From Kitasatospora sp. NBC_00374 (GTDB lineage Bacteria > Actinomycetota > Actinomycetes > Streptomycetales > Streptomycetaceae), in assembly GCF_041434935.1 (NCBI RefSeq), contig NZ_CP107964.1, positions 6,741,001 to 6,805,000 of the forward strand: a stretch of DNA of 64,000 bases, read 5' to 3'. Each line of letters begins with the position of its first letter. Position 1 is the stretch's first letter. The translations under genes were made by a program, and so were the position numbers. Below, one piece after another: positions 17,150-26,192 of the stretch. A model generated the notes under the pieces. That model saw only the letters and a list, made by a program, of their open reading frames with translations. It did no database searches and was not told where the DNA came from.

Positions 17150-20100
17150 GTGCTACTCCTACGGAGTGCTGACCATCAGCCAGAACGCTCGCAGGCGTCC
17201 TGGCTCCGGCGACGGCTCGCGGTGGTCACCGCAGCCGCTCTCGCCGGTTCTCTGCTCGTTCCCACGGCCGCCGCCGCGGCGGCGGGGCCGGACTACTCGA
17301 AGATCTGGACGCCGCCGAACACACCGGTGGGCAAGACGGCGTCGGTGAAGGGCCAAAAGGCGCCCGCCGTCCCGGTCGCCAAGCCCACACACGACGTTCC
17401 GCCTACCTGGACACCCCCGAAGGACGCCAAGCCCGCGGCCGCACCTCACGGCCGTGCCGACGTGGATCTCGGCGCAGCGGCCGGGGCCGCGAAGGCTCAG
17501 GGCTTGCAGGCGCCGTCGACCGGCGCACCGACCTCCGGTGCGGAGGCGGTCGCCGGGTCCCTGCCGGTGTCGCTGGCGCCGCTGCCCGGCGCCGGAGACG
17601 TGCCGGGGCAGACGGTGCAGGTCGAGGTCGCCGACGAGAAGACGGCGGCTGCGGCAGGCGTCGCCGGTCTCGCGGTCACTCTGGCCCGTGGTGGAAAGAC
17701 GGAGGCCCGTCCTGTGCGGGTCGCGATCAACGCCGACCGTCTCGGCGGCCGATTCGGCGCGGACTGGGCGGCGCGCGCACAGCTGGTAGCGCTCCCGGCC
17801 TGCTCCTTGACGAGCCCTGAGGTGAAGGGCTGCCTGGAGCGCACGCCCGTGGCCTCGCACTACGACGCCGCCTCCAGGAAGCTCGTCGCCGACGTGACCC
17901 TGCCCGGCACGGACACCACGCCGCGCACGAGCATCCAGTCCCTGTCGGCCGCGGCACCCGCTGCGGCCGGCGCCTCCGGCGGGGCGATGGTCCTCGCCGC
18001 GGTCTCCGGGTCGTCCGGCGGAGCCGGCACCTACGCCGCGACGCCGCTGAACCCCTCCCAGGCCTGGGAGGCGGGAAGCCCGTCGGGAGCGTTCGACTAC
18101 TCCTACCCCATCCAGGCCCCGCCTTCCCTTGGCGGATCGGTGCCTGCGGTCGCGCTCTCTTACAACTCGGCGTCGGTAGATGGCAAGACGTCCTCGACCA
18201 ACGCCCAGGCGTCGTGGATCGGTGACGGCTGGGACTACAGTGCGGGCTTCGTCGAGCGTTCGTACAAGCCGTGCTCGAAGGCGGGCATAGCCGGCTCCGG
18301 CGACCTTTGCTGGGGCGGCGCGAACGCCACCATCTCCCTCAGCGGTCACTCCGGCGAACTCGTCCCGGACGACGCGTCCTGCCAGCAGAACGCCCCCGGA
18401 ACCACCGAGCAGTCGGACTGCACCTGGCGACTGAGGGTGGACGACGGCACGAAGATCCAGTTCATGACCGGCGCCACGAACGGCACCTGGAACGGCTCTT
18501 ACATCAAGGTCACTGGCACCGACGGCACGGTCTACTACTTCGGGCTGAACCACCTTCCGAAGGCCGACGGCAGCCCGAGCACAGCGGGCTCGGACAGTGG
18601 CTCCGCATGGACCGTCCCCGTCTACTCCCCGAGCGCAGGCGATCCCTGCTACGACAGCGCCAAGGGCAAAACCTCGTGGTGCCAGAGCGCCTGGCGGTGG
18701 AACCTCGACTACGTCGTCGATCCGCACGGCAACCTCACCACCTACACGTACAACCCGGAGGCCAACTGGTACGCCATGGGCGGCGGCCAGAGCCACGGTT
18801 CCGGCGAGATGCACTCGTACACCCGCGGCGGTGTTCTCAAAGCCGTCAACTACGGCCAGCTGCTGAGCGACCAGATCAGCGCGAACGGCACCTGGCAGAG
18901 CGCCGCGCAGATCGAGTTCAAGTCCGACGAACGCTGCGTCACCTCCCCCGCCGCCTGCGACCCCGCCCAGCGCACCAGCGCCCACGCGGGTGACTGGCCC
19001 GACGTCCCCCTCGACCAGGACTGCGGCCAGAGCGGCACCTGCACCAACTACGGCCCGTCGTTCTGGACCACCAAGTGGCTGACCTCCGTCACCACCCGGG
19101 TCCGCACCAACGGCGCGTGGCAGGACGTCGACCTGTACGAGCTCGGCCACCGGTTCGTCAACGTCCAGAACACCACCGAGAACACCCAGGTTCCCTGGCT
19201 CGGCTCGGTCACTCACACCGGCAAGGACACCCAGGCGTCCGCCACACCGATCGCCCTGCCTCCGGTCACGTTCACCGAGATGCTCCTGCCGAACCGGGTC
19301 GACGGCACCAACCTCGTGCCCTCCCGGCCCGCGTACAACCGGCCCCGCATCCAGCTCATCACCACCGAGACCGGCGCCACCATCGGCGTCGACTACAAGA
19401 GCGCCGACTGCTCCCGCGACCGCGCCGACATGCCCAACTCGGCCGACACCGACACCCGGTCCTGCTACAACGTCAAGTGGCACCCCACCACGGAGCAGCC
19501 GGGCGCCGACCCCATCGACGACTGGTTCCAGCGCTACCCCGTCGCCACCGTCACCGTGAACCCGAACACCCCGGGCGCAGTGCCGATGGCCACCGCGTAC
19601 AGCTATGGCAAGGCCGCCTGGCACCGCAACGACTCCCCCTTCACCGAGACCAAGGACCGTACCTGGGACCAGTTCCGCGGCTACGCCACCGTCACCACGG
19701 TGTCCGGTAGCGGCCAGGACGGCCCCAAGGCCCAGAGCACCTCGACGTTCCACCAGGGCATGGACGGCGATGCCACCACCTCCGGCACCCGCAGCGTCCA
19801 GATCTCCGGCGCCAAGAGCGGTACAGTCACGGACTCCGACTGGCTCTCCGGTCAGAGGCTGGAGACCGACACCTATACCCAGGCCGACGGCACCATCACT
19901 GCCTACAGCGTCGCAACCGGTACGGACACCACCGTCACCGCCACCCACACCCGGCCGGGCCTGCCGGCCCTGATCGCCCGCTACGCGCCCAGCACGGCGA
20001 TTTCGCTCTCGAAGGCCCTCAAGGCCGACGGCTCCTGGCGGACCACGGGCACGACCACTACTCGCGACCCTGCCCACGCCAACCGCGTGCTGTCCACCCT

Positions 20101-23100
20101 CGACACGGCCGACGGCCTTCCCGACGCCTGCGTCCGCACAAGCTACGCCTCCGGGCCCGACCCACAGGTCTCAGGTCTGGTGGCAGAGACCATCGGCGTC
20201 AGCGGACCGGGAGCCTGCACCGCGACCCCGTCCACGGCCAACCTTGTCTCCTGGTCGCGCCAGTACTACGACGGGCTTCCGCTCGGGCAGGCCGCGGCCA
20301 AGGCCGAGCCTACTTCCGCCGACACGATCGACCACTTCGGCGGTGCCACACCGGCGTTCGCCGCCGAGAGTACGCAGACCTTCGACAGTTACGGCCGGGT
20401 TCTCACCTCCACCGATCCTTCCTCCACCGATCCCGCCCACCCGGCCGGCGCCGCGACGACGGTCACGTTCTCGCCTGCCAAACCCGGTGAGCTGCCCGGC
20501 ACCGTGACCGTGACAACACCAGCACCTGCTGGCGCGGTCGACGCAGCCACTGGCCGGGTCGCCTCGACCGTGTTCGACACCGCCCGCGGTCTTCCGAAAA
20601 TCAGTACCGACTACAACGGCAGGTCCACCACCGAGACCTATGACGCGCTTGGCCGCCTGGCCGGTGTCTGGCTCCCGGGACGTGACACCGGCAAGCCCGC
20701 GAACAAGGCGTTCGCGTACACCGTCCCCGGTGTCGTCAACAACAACGCAGTACCCCCCACAACGACGGCGACGTCCCTCGTCGGTGTGCCGGACGCGGGC
20801 GGCAACTACGCCACCCTGCCGGCGGTCCAGATCATGGACGGCCTCGGCCGGACCATCCAGACACAGTCCGCCCCCGCGACCTCGGCGTACCAGCCCGGGC
20901 GGATCATCACCGACACCGCCTACGACTCCCAGGGCCGCGTCACCAGGAGCAACGACTCCTGGTTCAACAACGCCGCCGGACCTGGCACCACCCTCTTCCA
21001 GACCACCACCAACCAGGTCCCCGCCCAGACGCACACCGTCTACGACGGCCTCGGCCGACCTGTGACCGGCGAGTTCGTCGCCTACGGCGTCGTGCAGACC
21101 AGCACGACCACCGCCTACCCCGGCATCGACCGCACCGACGTCACCCAGCCCGCTGGCACGATCCCGACCAGCGCGGTTACCGACGCGCGCGGCCGCACCA
21201 CCCAGCTGTGGCAGTACAGGACCGCCACCGCCACCGGCAATCCCGCCGACGCCGACGTCACGTCCTACGCCTACACCCCGTCCGGACAGTCCGCCTCGCG
21301 CACTGACGCGGCCGGCAACAGCTGGACCTACGGCTACGACCTGCGCGGCCGCCAGACCACCGCGACCGACCCCGACACCGGGACCAGCACCACTGCCTAC
21401 GACACCGCCGGTCGGCCGGCCACTACCACCGACGCCCGCGGGCAGAGCATCACCCGCGCCTTCGACCTCCTAGGCCGCACCACCGCCACATACACGGGCA
21501 CCGTGGTCGACCCGGCCAAGCAGCTGACCGCCGCGACCTACGACACCGTCGTCAAGGGCCAGCCCTCCACCTCCACCCGCTACGTCGGCGGAGCGAGCGG
21601 CACCGCCTACACCAGCGCGGTCCTCGCCTACGACACCTCCTACCACCCCACCAAGGCCACCCTTACCATCCCCGGTGTTGAGGTGGGCTCCGCCAGCCCG
21701 TTCACCTATACCTACCAGACGAACTACGACCAGAACACCGGCCTGCTCGTCAAGGACAGCCGCTCCGCCATCGGCGACATCGCCTCCGAGATCGTCCTCT
21801 ACAGCTACGAGAAGTACGGAACACTCCAGGGCTTCGGGGCGCTCGGCGGATCGACCTACTCCCTCTCCAACGACTACGACGCCTTCGGCCGGCCGATCCG
21901 CTCCACCGCCAACCCGTGGGGCACCCAGATCGTCGTCACCAATACCTACGACGATTCCACCGGCCGCCAGCTCTCCCAGTACGTCGACAAGCAGACCGCC
22001 GCCACCGGCACCGTCCAGCAGACCACCTACGCCTACGACCCCTCCGGACGCCTCACCGCGATCCGCGACATCCCCAACAACACACCCGCCAACACCGACC
22101 TCCAGTGCTTCGGCTACGACCACCTCGGCCGCCTCACCGACGCCTGGAGCGACACCGGCGCCCTGACCATGACCGCCCAGCCCGCCGTCGGCGGCCGCGG
22201 CACCTGCGCCAACACCAGCCCCACCAGCGGCGCCCAGGCCCCGAAGAAGACCACCGTCGGCGGCCCCGCCCCCTACTGGCAGACCTACACCTACGACCCC
22301 ACCGGCAACCGCACGTCACTCGTCCAGCACGACACCGGCGGCGACACCACCAAGGACACCACCACCACCCAGACCTTCCCGACAGCGGGAAGCAAGAACA
22401 CTCCCACCAACGCCCCCAACACCGGCGGCGGCACCGGCGGCCCCCACGCCCTGACCAGCTCCACCACCACCGGCCCCACCGGAACCACCGGCGCCAGCGC
22501 CCAGTACGACGCGATGGGCAACACCACCGCCGTCACCGACACCTCCGGCACCGCCACCCTCACCTGGGACGGCGAGGACAAACTCGCCTCTTACACCAAG
22601 ACCGGCACTACCGGAACCACCACGTACCTCTACGACGCCGACGGCAACCAACTCATCCGCCGCAACCCCGGCAAGACCACCATCAACCTCGGCGGCGACG
22701 AACTCACCTACGACACCACCACCAAGACCCTCACCGGCACCCGCACCTACCAGATCCCCGCCGGCCTCACCTTCGTCCGCCAAGGGGGGAAGTCGACCTA
22801 CCAGGTCAACGACCACCACGGCACCGCGGGCCTCGCCCTCGACGCCACCACCCTCGCCGAAACCCGCCGCCCCACAGACCCCTTCGGCAACCCCCGCGGC
22901 ACGCAGCCCGCACCCGGCACCTGGGCTGGCGACAAGGGCTTCATCGGAGGCACCAAGGACGACACCACCGAACTCACCAACCTCGGCGCCCGCCAATACC
23001 AACCCACCACCGGACGCTTCCTCAACCCCGACCCCATCCTCGACCCCGGTGACCCCCAGCAATGGAACGGCTACGCCTACAGCAACAACAATCCTGTCAA

Positions 23101-23965
23101 CCTCAGCGACCCCAGCGGTCTCACGAGCGGTGGCTCGACACCCACCCTGGGAAATACCTGCGAGCGTCACTGGTACGGCTACAAATGCCCGTACAGCCAG
23201 GGGGTCGAACTCAGCGGAAGCTTCGGCGACGCACTCGCAGGCATCGGCCGAGCGGTCATTGACACACCCACCGGCTGCATTCACCTCCCCGCAGGCCAGA
23301 CCTGCGACCACGACGCCGTGGGACATAAATACGACAAAATAGTCAAGGGCCTGGGGGTTGACACCGAATCGGATGCCTACCACGTCGCAAACGACACGAC
23401 AGGAGCAGCATTCGCCGCAGTCGGCATCGCCGCACTGGCCAAGTACGGATTTCGATCCCTCAAGGCAATAAAGGGAATGCTCCAGGGGGTTCGGAATCTA
23501 GCCAGCGGATTCAAGAACGCCGCCGCTGGGATTTCAAAGGCACTACGTCCCCTGTCGGGAGTCGGGAAGTCCGGCGGCGCAATCCCGTTTAGCTTCGGCC
23601 CATACAGGCCGGATGGCAACAAAGTATTCCACGGGCATGGGACTTGGAATGAACGGAACGGCACCACGATCATACCGGACCATATCAAATCCCTCAGCTT
23701 CTATACGGACCACGGAAAGGTACTAATTCAGGCAAAGGGCCTTACAATATCTGGACAAAATGGCCACCTGAAGAAGCCTGACGAGATATTCTTTCCAGGC
23801 GACGAGGTGCCCGACTATACCCTGCACCCTCTTGGGAAGCGTTTTCAATACCGCATTGGAACCGAGGTAGTCGACGAGCCCACGCTCCTGAGTGAACTAT
23901 TGAAGAAGGCTTCAGGCGATTGCCATTGGGCTGCATGTCGAAAAGTTGAAAAGCTACAACCCTAG
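17150..23965 (+). CDS. Secreted Rhs/YD-repeat protein with polymorphic C-terminal tip
   Basis: 2,271 residues from GTG 17150, with GGAGG 4 bp upstream; longer upstream frame is untranslated. A signal peptide (SWLRRRLAVVTAAALAGSLL) precedes a SpvB/TcB-like N-terminal region (about 315-350, FDYSYPIQAPPSLGG) and many YD repeats (YDALGRLAGVW, YDLRGRQTTATDP, YDAMGNTTAVTD). The Rhs core ends at the classic border (GRFLNPDPILDP…NPVNLSDPSGL, about residue 1986). The ~280-residue tip is unrelated, has more AT-rich codons, a hydrophobic stretch (AAFAAVGIAALAKYG) and, from residue 2158, a KVFHGHGTWNERNGTT segment resembling the Stv putative-adhesin domain. Such tips are delivered toxin or adhesin modules; a candidate immunity gene follows. 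Confidence 0.92.
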   Translation: MLLLRSADHQPERSQASWLRRRLAVVTAAALAGSLLVPTAAAAAAGPDYSKIWTPPNTPVGKTASVKGQKAPAVPVAKPTHDVPPTWTPPKDAKPAAAPHGRADVDLGAAAGAAKAQGLQAPSTGAPTSGAEAVAGSLPVSLAPLPGAGDVPGQTVQVEVADEKTAAAAGVAGLAVTLARGGKTEARPVRVAINADRLGGRFGADWAARAQLVALPACSLTSPEVKGCLERTPVASHYDAASRKLVADVTLPGTDTTPRTSIQSLSAAAPAAAGASGGAMVLAAVSGSSGGAGTYAATPLNPSQAWEAGSPSGAFDYSYPIQAPPSLGGSVPAVALSYNSASVDGKTSSTNAQASWIGDGWDYSAGFVERSYKPCSKAGIAGSGDLCWGGANATISLSGHSGELVPDDASCQQNAPGTTEQSDCTWRLRVDDGTKIQFMTGATNGTWNGSYIKVTGTDGTVYYFGLNHLPKADGSPSTAGSDSGSAWTVPVYSPSAGDPCYDSAKGKTSWCQSAWRWNLDYVVDPHGNLTTYTYNPEANWYAMGGGQSHGSGEMHSYTRGGVLKAVNYGQLLSDQISANGTWQSAAQIEFKSDERCVTSPAACDPAQRTSAHAGDWPDVPLDQDCGQSGTCTNYGPSFWTTKWLTSVTTRVRTNGAWQDVDLYELGHRFVNVQNTTENTQVPWLGSVTHTGKDTQASATPIALPPVTFTEMLLPNRVDGTNLVPSRPAYNRPRIQLITTETGATIGVDYKSADCSRDRADMPNSADTDTRSCYNVKWHPTTEQPGADPIDDWFQRYPVATVTVNPNTPGAVPMATAYSYGKAAWHRNDSPFTETKDRTWDQFRGYATVTTVSGSGQDGPKAQSTSTFHQGMDGDATTSGTRSVQISGAKSGTVTDSDWLSGQRLETDTYTQADGTITAYSVATGTDTTVTATHTRPGLPALIARYAPSTAISLSKALKADGSWRTTGTTTTRDPAHANRVLSTLDTADGLPDACVRTSYASGPDPQVSGLVAETIGVSGPGACTATPSTANLVSWSRQYYDGLPLGQAAAKAEPTSADTIDHFGGATPAFAAESTQTFDSYGRVLTSTDPSSTDPAHPAGAATTVTFSPAKPGELPGTVTVTTPAPAGAVDAATGRVASTVFDTARGLPKISTDYNGRSTTETYDALGRLAGVWLPGRDTGKPANKAFAYTVPGVVNNNAVPPTTTATSLVGVPDAGGNYATLPAVQIMDGLGRTIQTQSAPATSAYQPGRIITDTAYDSQGRVTRSNDSWFNNAAGPGTTLFQTTTNQVPAQTHTVYDGLGRPVTGEFVAYGVVQTSTTTAYPGIDRTDVTQPAGTIPTSAVTDARGRTTQLWQYRTATATGNPADADVTSYAYTPSGQSASRTDAAGNSWTYGYDLRGRQTTATDPDTGTSTTAYDTAGRPATTTDARGQSITRAFDLLGRTTATYTGTVVDPAKQLTAATYDTVVKGQPSTSTRYVGGASGTAYTSAVLAYDTSYHPTKATLTIPGVEVGSASPFTYTYQTNYDQNTGLLVKDSRSAIGDIASEIVLYSYEKYGTLQGFGALGGSTYSLSNDYDAFGRPIRSTANPWGTQIVVTNTYDDSTGRQLSQYVDKQTAATGTVQQTTYAYDPSGRLTAIRDIPNNTPANTDLQCFGYDHLGRLTDAWSDTGALTMTAQPAVGGRGTCANTSPTSGAQAPKKTTVGGPAPYWQTYTYDPTGNRTSLVQHDTGGDTTKDTTTTQTFPTAGSKNTPTNAPNTGGGTGGPHALTSSTTTGPTGTTGASAQYDAMGNTTAVTDTSGTATLTWDGEDKLASYTKTGTTGTTTYLYDADGNQLIRRNPGKTTINLGGDELTYDTTTKTLTGTRTYQIPAGLTFVRQGGKSTYQVNDHHGTAGLALDATTLAETRRPTDPFGNPRGTQPAPGTWAGDKGFIGGTKDDTTELTNLGARQYQPTTGRFLNPDPILDPGDPQQWNGYAYSNNNPVNLSDPSGLTSGGSTPTLGNTCERHWYGYKCPYSQGVELSGSFGDALAGIGRAVIDTPTGCIHLPAGQTCDHDAVGHKYDKIVKGLGVDTESDAYHVANDTTGAAFAAVGIAALAKYGFRSLKAIKGMLQGVRNLASGFKNAAAGISKALRPLSGVGKSGGAIPFSFGPYRPDGNKVFHGHGTWNERNGTTIIPDHIKSLSFYTDHGKVLIQAKGLTISGQNGHLKKPDEIFFPGDEVPDYTLHPLGKRFQYRIGTEVVDEPTLLSELLKKASGDCHWAACRKVEKLQP

Positions 23966-24382
23966 ACGTTCGGATAATTTCCACTGCGGAGTCTGCACAG
24001 GCTAGTTGCTTTGTTGGCTGCAAATGAGAGCCTCCTCGGCGGCTGGAAACGCGGACAGCACCTCCGACGATGGCAGTCATCAGATCGCAGCGAAGACCTC
24101 CGATGCCAGGGACGGCAGAGTGACTGTCTCCCTTCGGTTCACGCTCGGAGGTCTTCGCGACCGTCAATCGATTCCAGCACTGAGGAGAACACCTTTTTGG
24201 TGGCCTCGAATAGACGACACTGGAGGCCGAGACCGCTAGATTCCGAGATGATCCGCTCATCGACCCGGTGGCGAAGTCTCGAAATTAACGAAACTCCGAC
24301 GCCAACGCCCAGTCAGCACGTTACAATGGCCCCGCCCCCTTCTGACTCACGAACCCTTAACACCGAGCCCCAAGGAGAATCA
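23966..24382 (+). other. 417-bp gap between the Rhs gene and its candidate immunity gene
   Basis: No convincing gene. A 14-bp inverted repeat (24090-24103 with 24145-24158, GCGAAGACCTCCGA and its complement) flanks a 41-bp loop. The base composition is more AT-rich than the surroundings, matching the Rhs tip. The gap may hold the promoter of the downstream gene; AAGGAG at 24372-24377 is its ribosome site. Confidence 0.5.
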
Positions 24383-25024
24383 GTGGAGTACCTCGACCTC
24401 GCTCCATACGAGTACTCGGAATTTCCGATCCCAATGCTTTCGATCGGCTGGCTGGGGCGCGAGCACGGGATTCAACGGCTCGGATCAGACCCATCCACTG
24501 CTACATCGTTGACCAGAGTGAAAACTTCCTCGCGCCGCCTCGGATCACTCACGCTTGGCATGCATCTTTGCGAGTTCTGCCCGGATGGTCACGAATTCAC
24601 GGGAAATGGTGAATATAGATACTACGCCCAAGGTGGAGAAGTATTCGCCGCGCCAATGATGATTACCCACTACATCGAGGATCACCAGTACTGCCCTCCG
24701 GCGCAGTTCGTAAACTCCCTCGCTGGCCTGGATGAACTCGAATGGGACTGGCGTGCAGAAATTCTCTCAAAAATCCTTCGGGATCCCGAGCAAGACCTTC
24801 ACTTTCGCTGTGAGGCGATCGTCGATCTCGCAAACTGGGTAGATGTCAGGGCGTTTAACGCGCTGATGGGCGCAGCAAGAGATGAAGAACTTGCAGATGT
24901 TACCGGCCTTGAGATCGGAATATCATTCGGCTCCCTAATGTCGCGCGGCTTCACTGCGCATGGACTTGATGCAATTCCGAGCCACATCAAGTATGCTATC
25001 GATCATTATGAGGAGCTGATCTGA
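24383..25024 (+). CDS. Candidate immunity protein, DUF7919-like
   Basis: 213 residues from GTG 24383 with AAGGAG 6 bp upstream; the long open frame before it is not coding-like. The N-terminal half (LAPYEYSEFPIPMLSIGWLGREH, LHLCEFCP-like cluster, GEYRYYAQGGEVFAAPMMI, HYCPPAQFV-like) has the pattern I recall for DUF7919, a family often found beside Rhs or other toxin genes. The C-terminal half is helical and HEAT-like (ILSKILRDPEQDLHFRCEAIVDLANW). It has relaxed GC codon use like the Rhs tip, suggesting they moved together. An immunity role is inference from position. Confidence 0.65.
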   Translation: MEYLDLAPYEYSEFPIPMLSIGWLGREHGIQRLGSDPSTATSLTRVKTSSRRLGSLTLGMHLCEFCPDGHEFTGNGEYRYYAQGGEVFAAPMMITHYIEDHQYCPPAQFVNSLAGLDELEWDWRAEILSKILRDPEQDLHFRCEAIVDLANWVDVRAFNALMGAARDEELADVTGLEIGISFGSLMSRGFTAHGLDAIPSHIKYAIDHYEELI

Positions 25025-25141
25025 CGTCAACTCGGTCGATTGGCATAACGATTACGGCGCGAGAAATCTCCCGAGTTGAGAAGTCCCGTCGAAACAAGGC
25101 GGTTTCTAGGGCCGATGCAACTTGATCAGGCTGTGATAAAT

Positions 25142-25430
25142 TTATGTGCGCTCGGCTGGGGTTGGGGTTTCCCAGCCGAGCGTTTTGCGGGGCGCCCGTT
25201 GAGTTTGGCGGCGACGCCGGCCAGGTGCTCGGGACCGTGGACGGACGGGCTGGCTCCCTTCGGAAATCTGCCGCAGCAGGCCGTTCTCGTTGGAGCCGCG
25301 CTGCCGGAGGCTGCCGGGGTGCAGAAGTAGACTGGGACGCCAGCGGCGACATGAACGAGCGGGGCGCGGCCATCGCCGCGCCCCGGCTCCAGGTCAGCGA
25401 CCGGACCAGGTACCCGGAAAGGCCACCCTC
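25142..25430 (-). mobile_element. IS30-family transposase C-terminal remnant
   Basis: Read on the minus strand with several frame changes: RSLTWSRGAAMAAPRSFM, then GVPVYFCTP, QRGSNENGLLRQ, FPKGASPSVHGPEHLAGVAA, KLNGRP and RKTLGWETPTPAERT before a TAA at 25142. These are the C-terminal landmarks of IS30-type DDE transposases (RSLTWDxG, YFCDPHSPWQRG, NENTNGLLRQYFPKG, LNxRPRKTLGW). At least three frameshifts make it inactive, and no N-terminal part or terminal inverted repeats were seen. Confidence 0.8.
25150..25181 (+). terminator. Hairpin with T-run at the end of the IS30 remnant
   Basis: An 11-bp perfect stem (25150-25160 with 25171-25181) and a 10-nt loop followed by GTTTT. It lies about 125 bp after the immunity gene and could end Rhs-locus transcription, although it also forms part of the transposase coding remnant, so the role may be accidental. 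Confidence 0.45.
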
Positions 25431-25794
25431 GATGATGCGCGACGGCATTCCGGAACCTGAATGGTCGGAAGCTCTGATTCCGCAGGGGATGGAATATATG
25501 TCGATCTCTTCAGTGAATCAACGGGGAGAGGTCCTGTAAAGAATTCCTGGAGTTCGGTAAGAAGGGGGGCGATTATGTCTTGTGCGTCAATACGGATCGC
25601 CCTGGAATGAAGCGTTTGCGCGAGTCCGCAGCTGAGGTCCGATAGGGGCGCCTGGCCGTCCGATCGAGGGCTCCCTTGTCTTGTAGATGGTTCAGGGGGT
25701 TCGGGTGTGGCATGCCAGGTCGTCTTCCAGACACATCGCCGGGAATCCGGCGCTCGCGCCGCGTGCGTCGGCACGCCCTGCGGCACCGCGCTTC

Positions 25795-25979
25795 CGACTC
25801 CGCTCCGCACCCCGGCTATGCCCCGGGCATTTGCCGCATCGACCACGGCGGCGGGACTCTGGTGGGCCGTCACCTTCCGGGCCACACGCCTGGCTGCCTC
25901 GCCCGGGCCGTCCTTCGGCCGAGCCCGTTTGCGCAACCTCACCACCGCCTACCTGCGCGCCGCCGAGGCGCGGAGTTGA
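25795..25979 (+). pseudogene. Decayed second copy of the MBL-fold hydrolase gene
   Basis: Out-of-frame pieces align with the intact gene at 11052-11810. CTCCGCACCCCGGCTA near 25803 matches its LPHPGY region, 25871-25903 encodes HLPGHTPGCLA, and 25905-25979 encodes GPSFGRARLRNLTTAYLRAA ending EARS-stop. About 50 codons between the last two pieces are deleted and the frame changes there. The metal-binding HxHxDH part is missing. The right copy of the direct repeat begins 3 bp after its stop codon. Confidence 0.75.
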
Positions 25980-25982
25980 GCC

Positions 25983-26192
25983 AACTCCTGGCGTGGCGCC
26001 GCCGCTTGGGTCAGGCTGCACGGCATGGACTGGATGCCCCTGCTCTCCACACTGGCCGGCGCCGCGATCGGCATCGCCGCCACCCTCTTCGCCGACCGCA
26101 ACCGTTGGCGCCGCGAGGAGGCGCGGCACACCCTGGAGGTGCGGCGCGAGGTGTACACCGCGTACGTCTCCGCCCTCAAGACGGCGGGTGAG
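25983..26192 (+). repeat. Right copy of the ~211-bp direct repeat bracketing the Rhs island
   Basis: The same orientation as 12529-12739, differing at about 13 positions plus a 1-bp gap by eye. Here it is the 5' part of an intact gene. Confidence 0.9.

Larger units (their letters stand above)
25025..25794. other. Gene graveyard right of the Rhs tip
   Basis: No intact gene. It contains an IS30-type transposase remnant (25142-25430, minus strand) and a short plus-strand coding-like piece, 25517-25645, reading KEFLEFGKKGGDYVLCVNTD… and ending at a TAG, which looks like the C-terminus of a lost gene. The rest is unassigned. The base composition remains lower in GC than the core genome up to about 25660. 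Confidence 0.55.

Noticed and set aside
24011..24382. N-terminal extension of the immunity-type gene from ATG/TTG upstream
   Set aside because: The translated sequence is Ser/Arg-rich and unlike a protein; AAGGAG before GTG 24383 and the family-like start LAPYEYS mark the real start.
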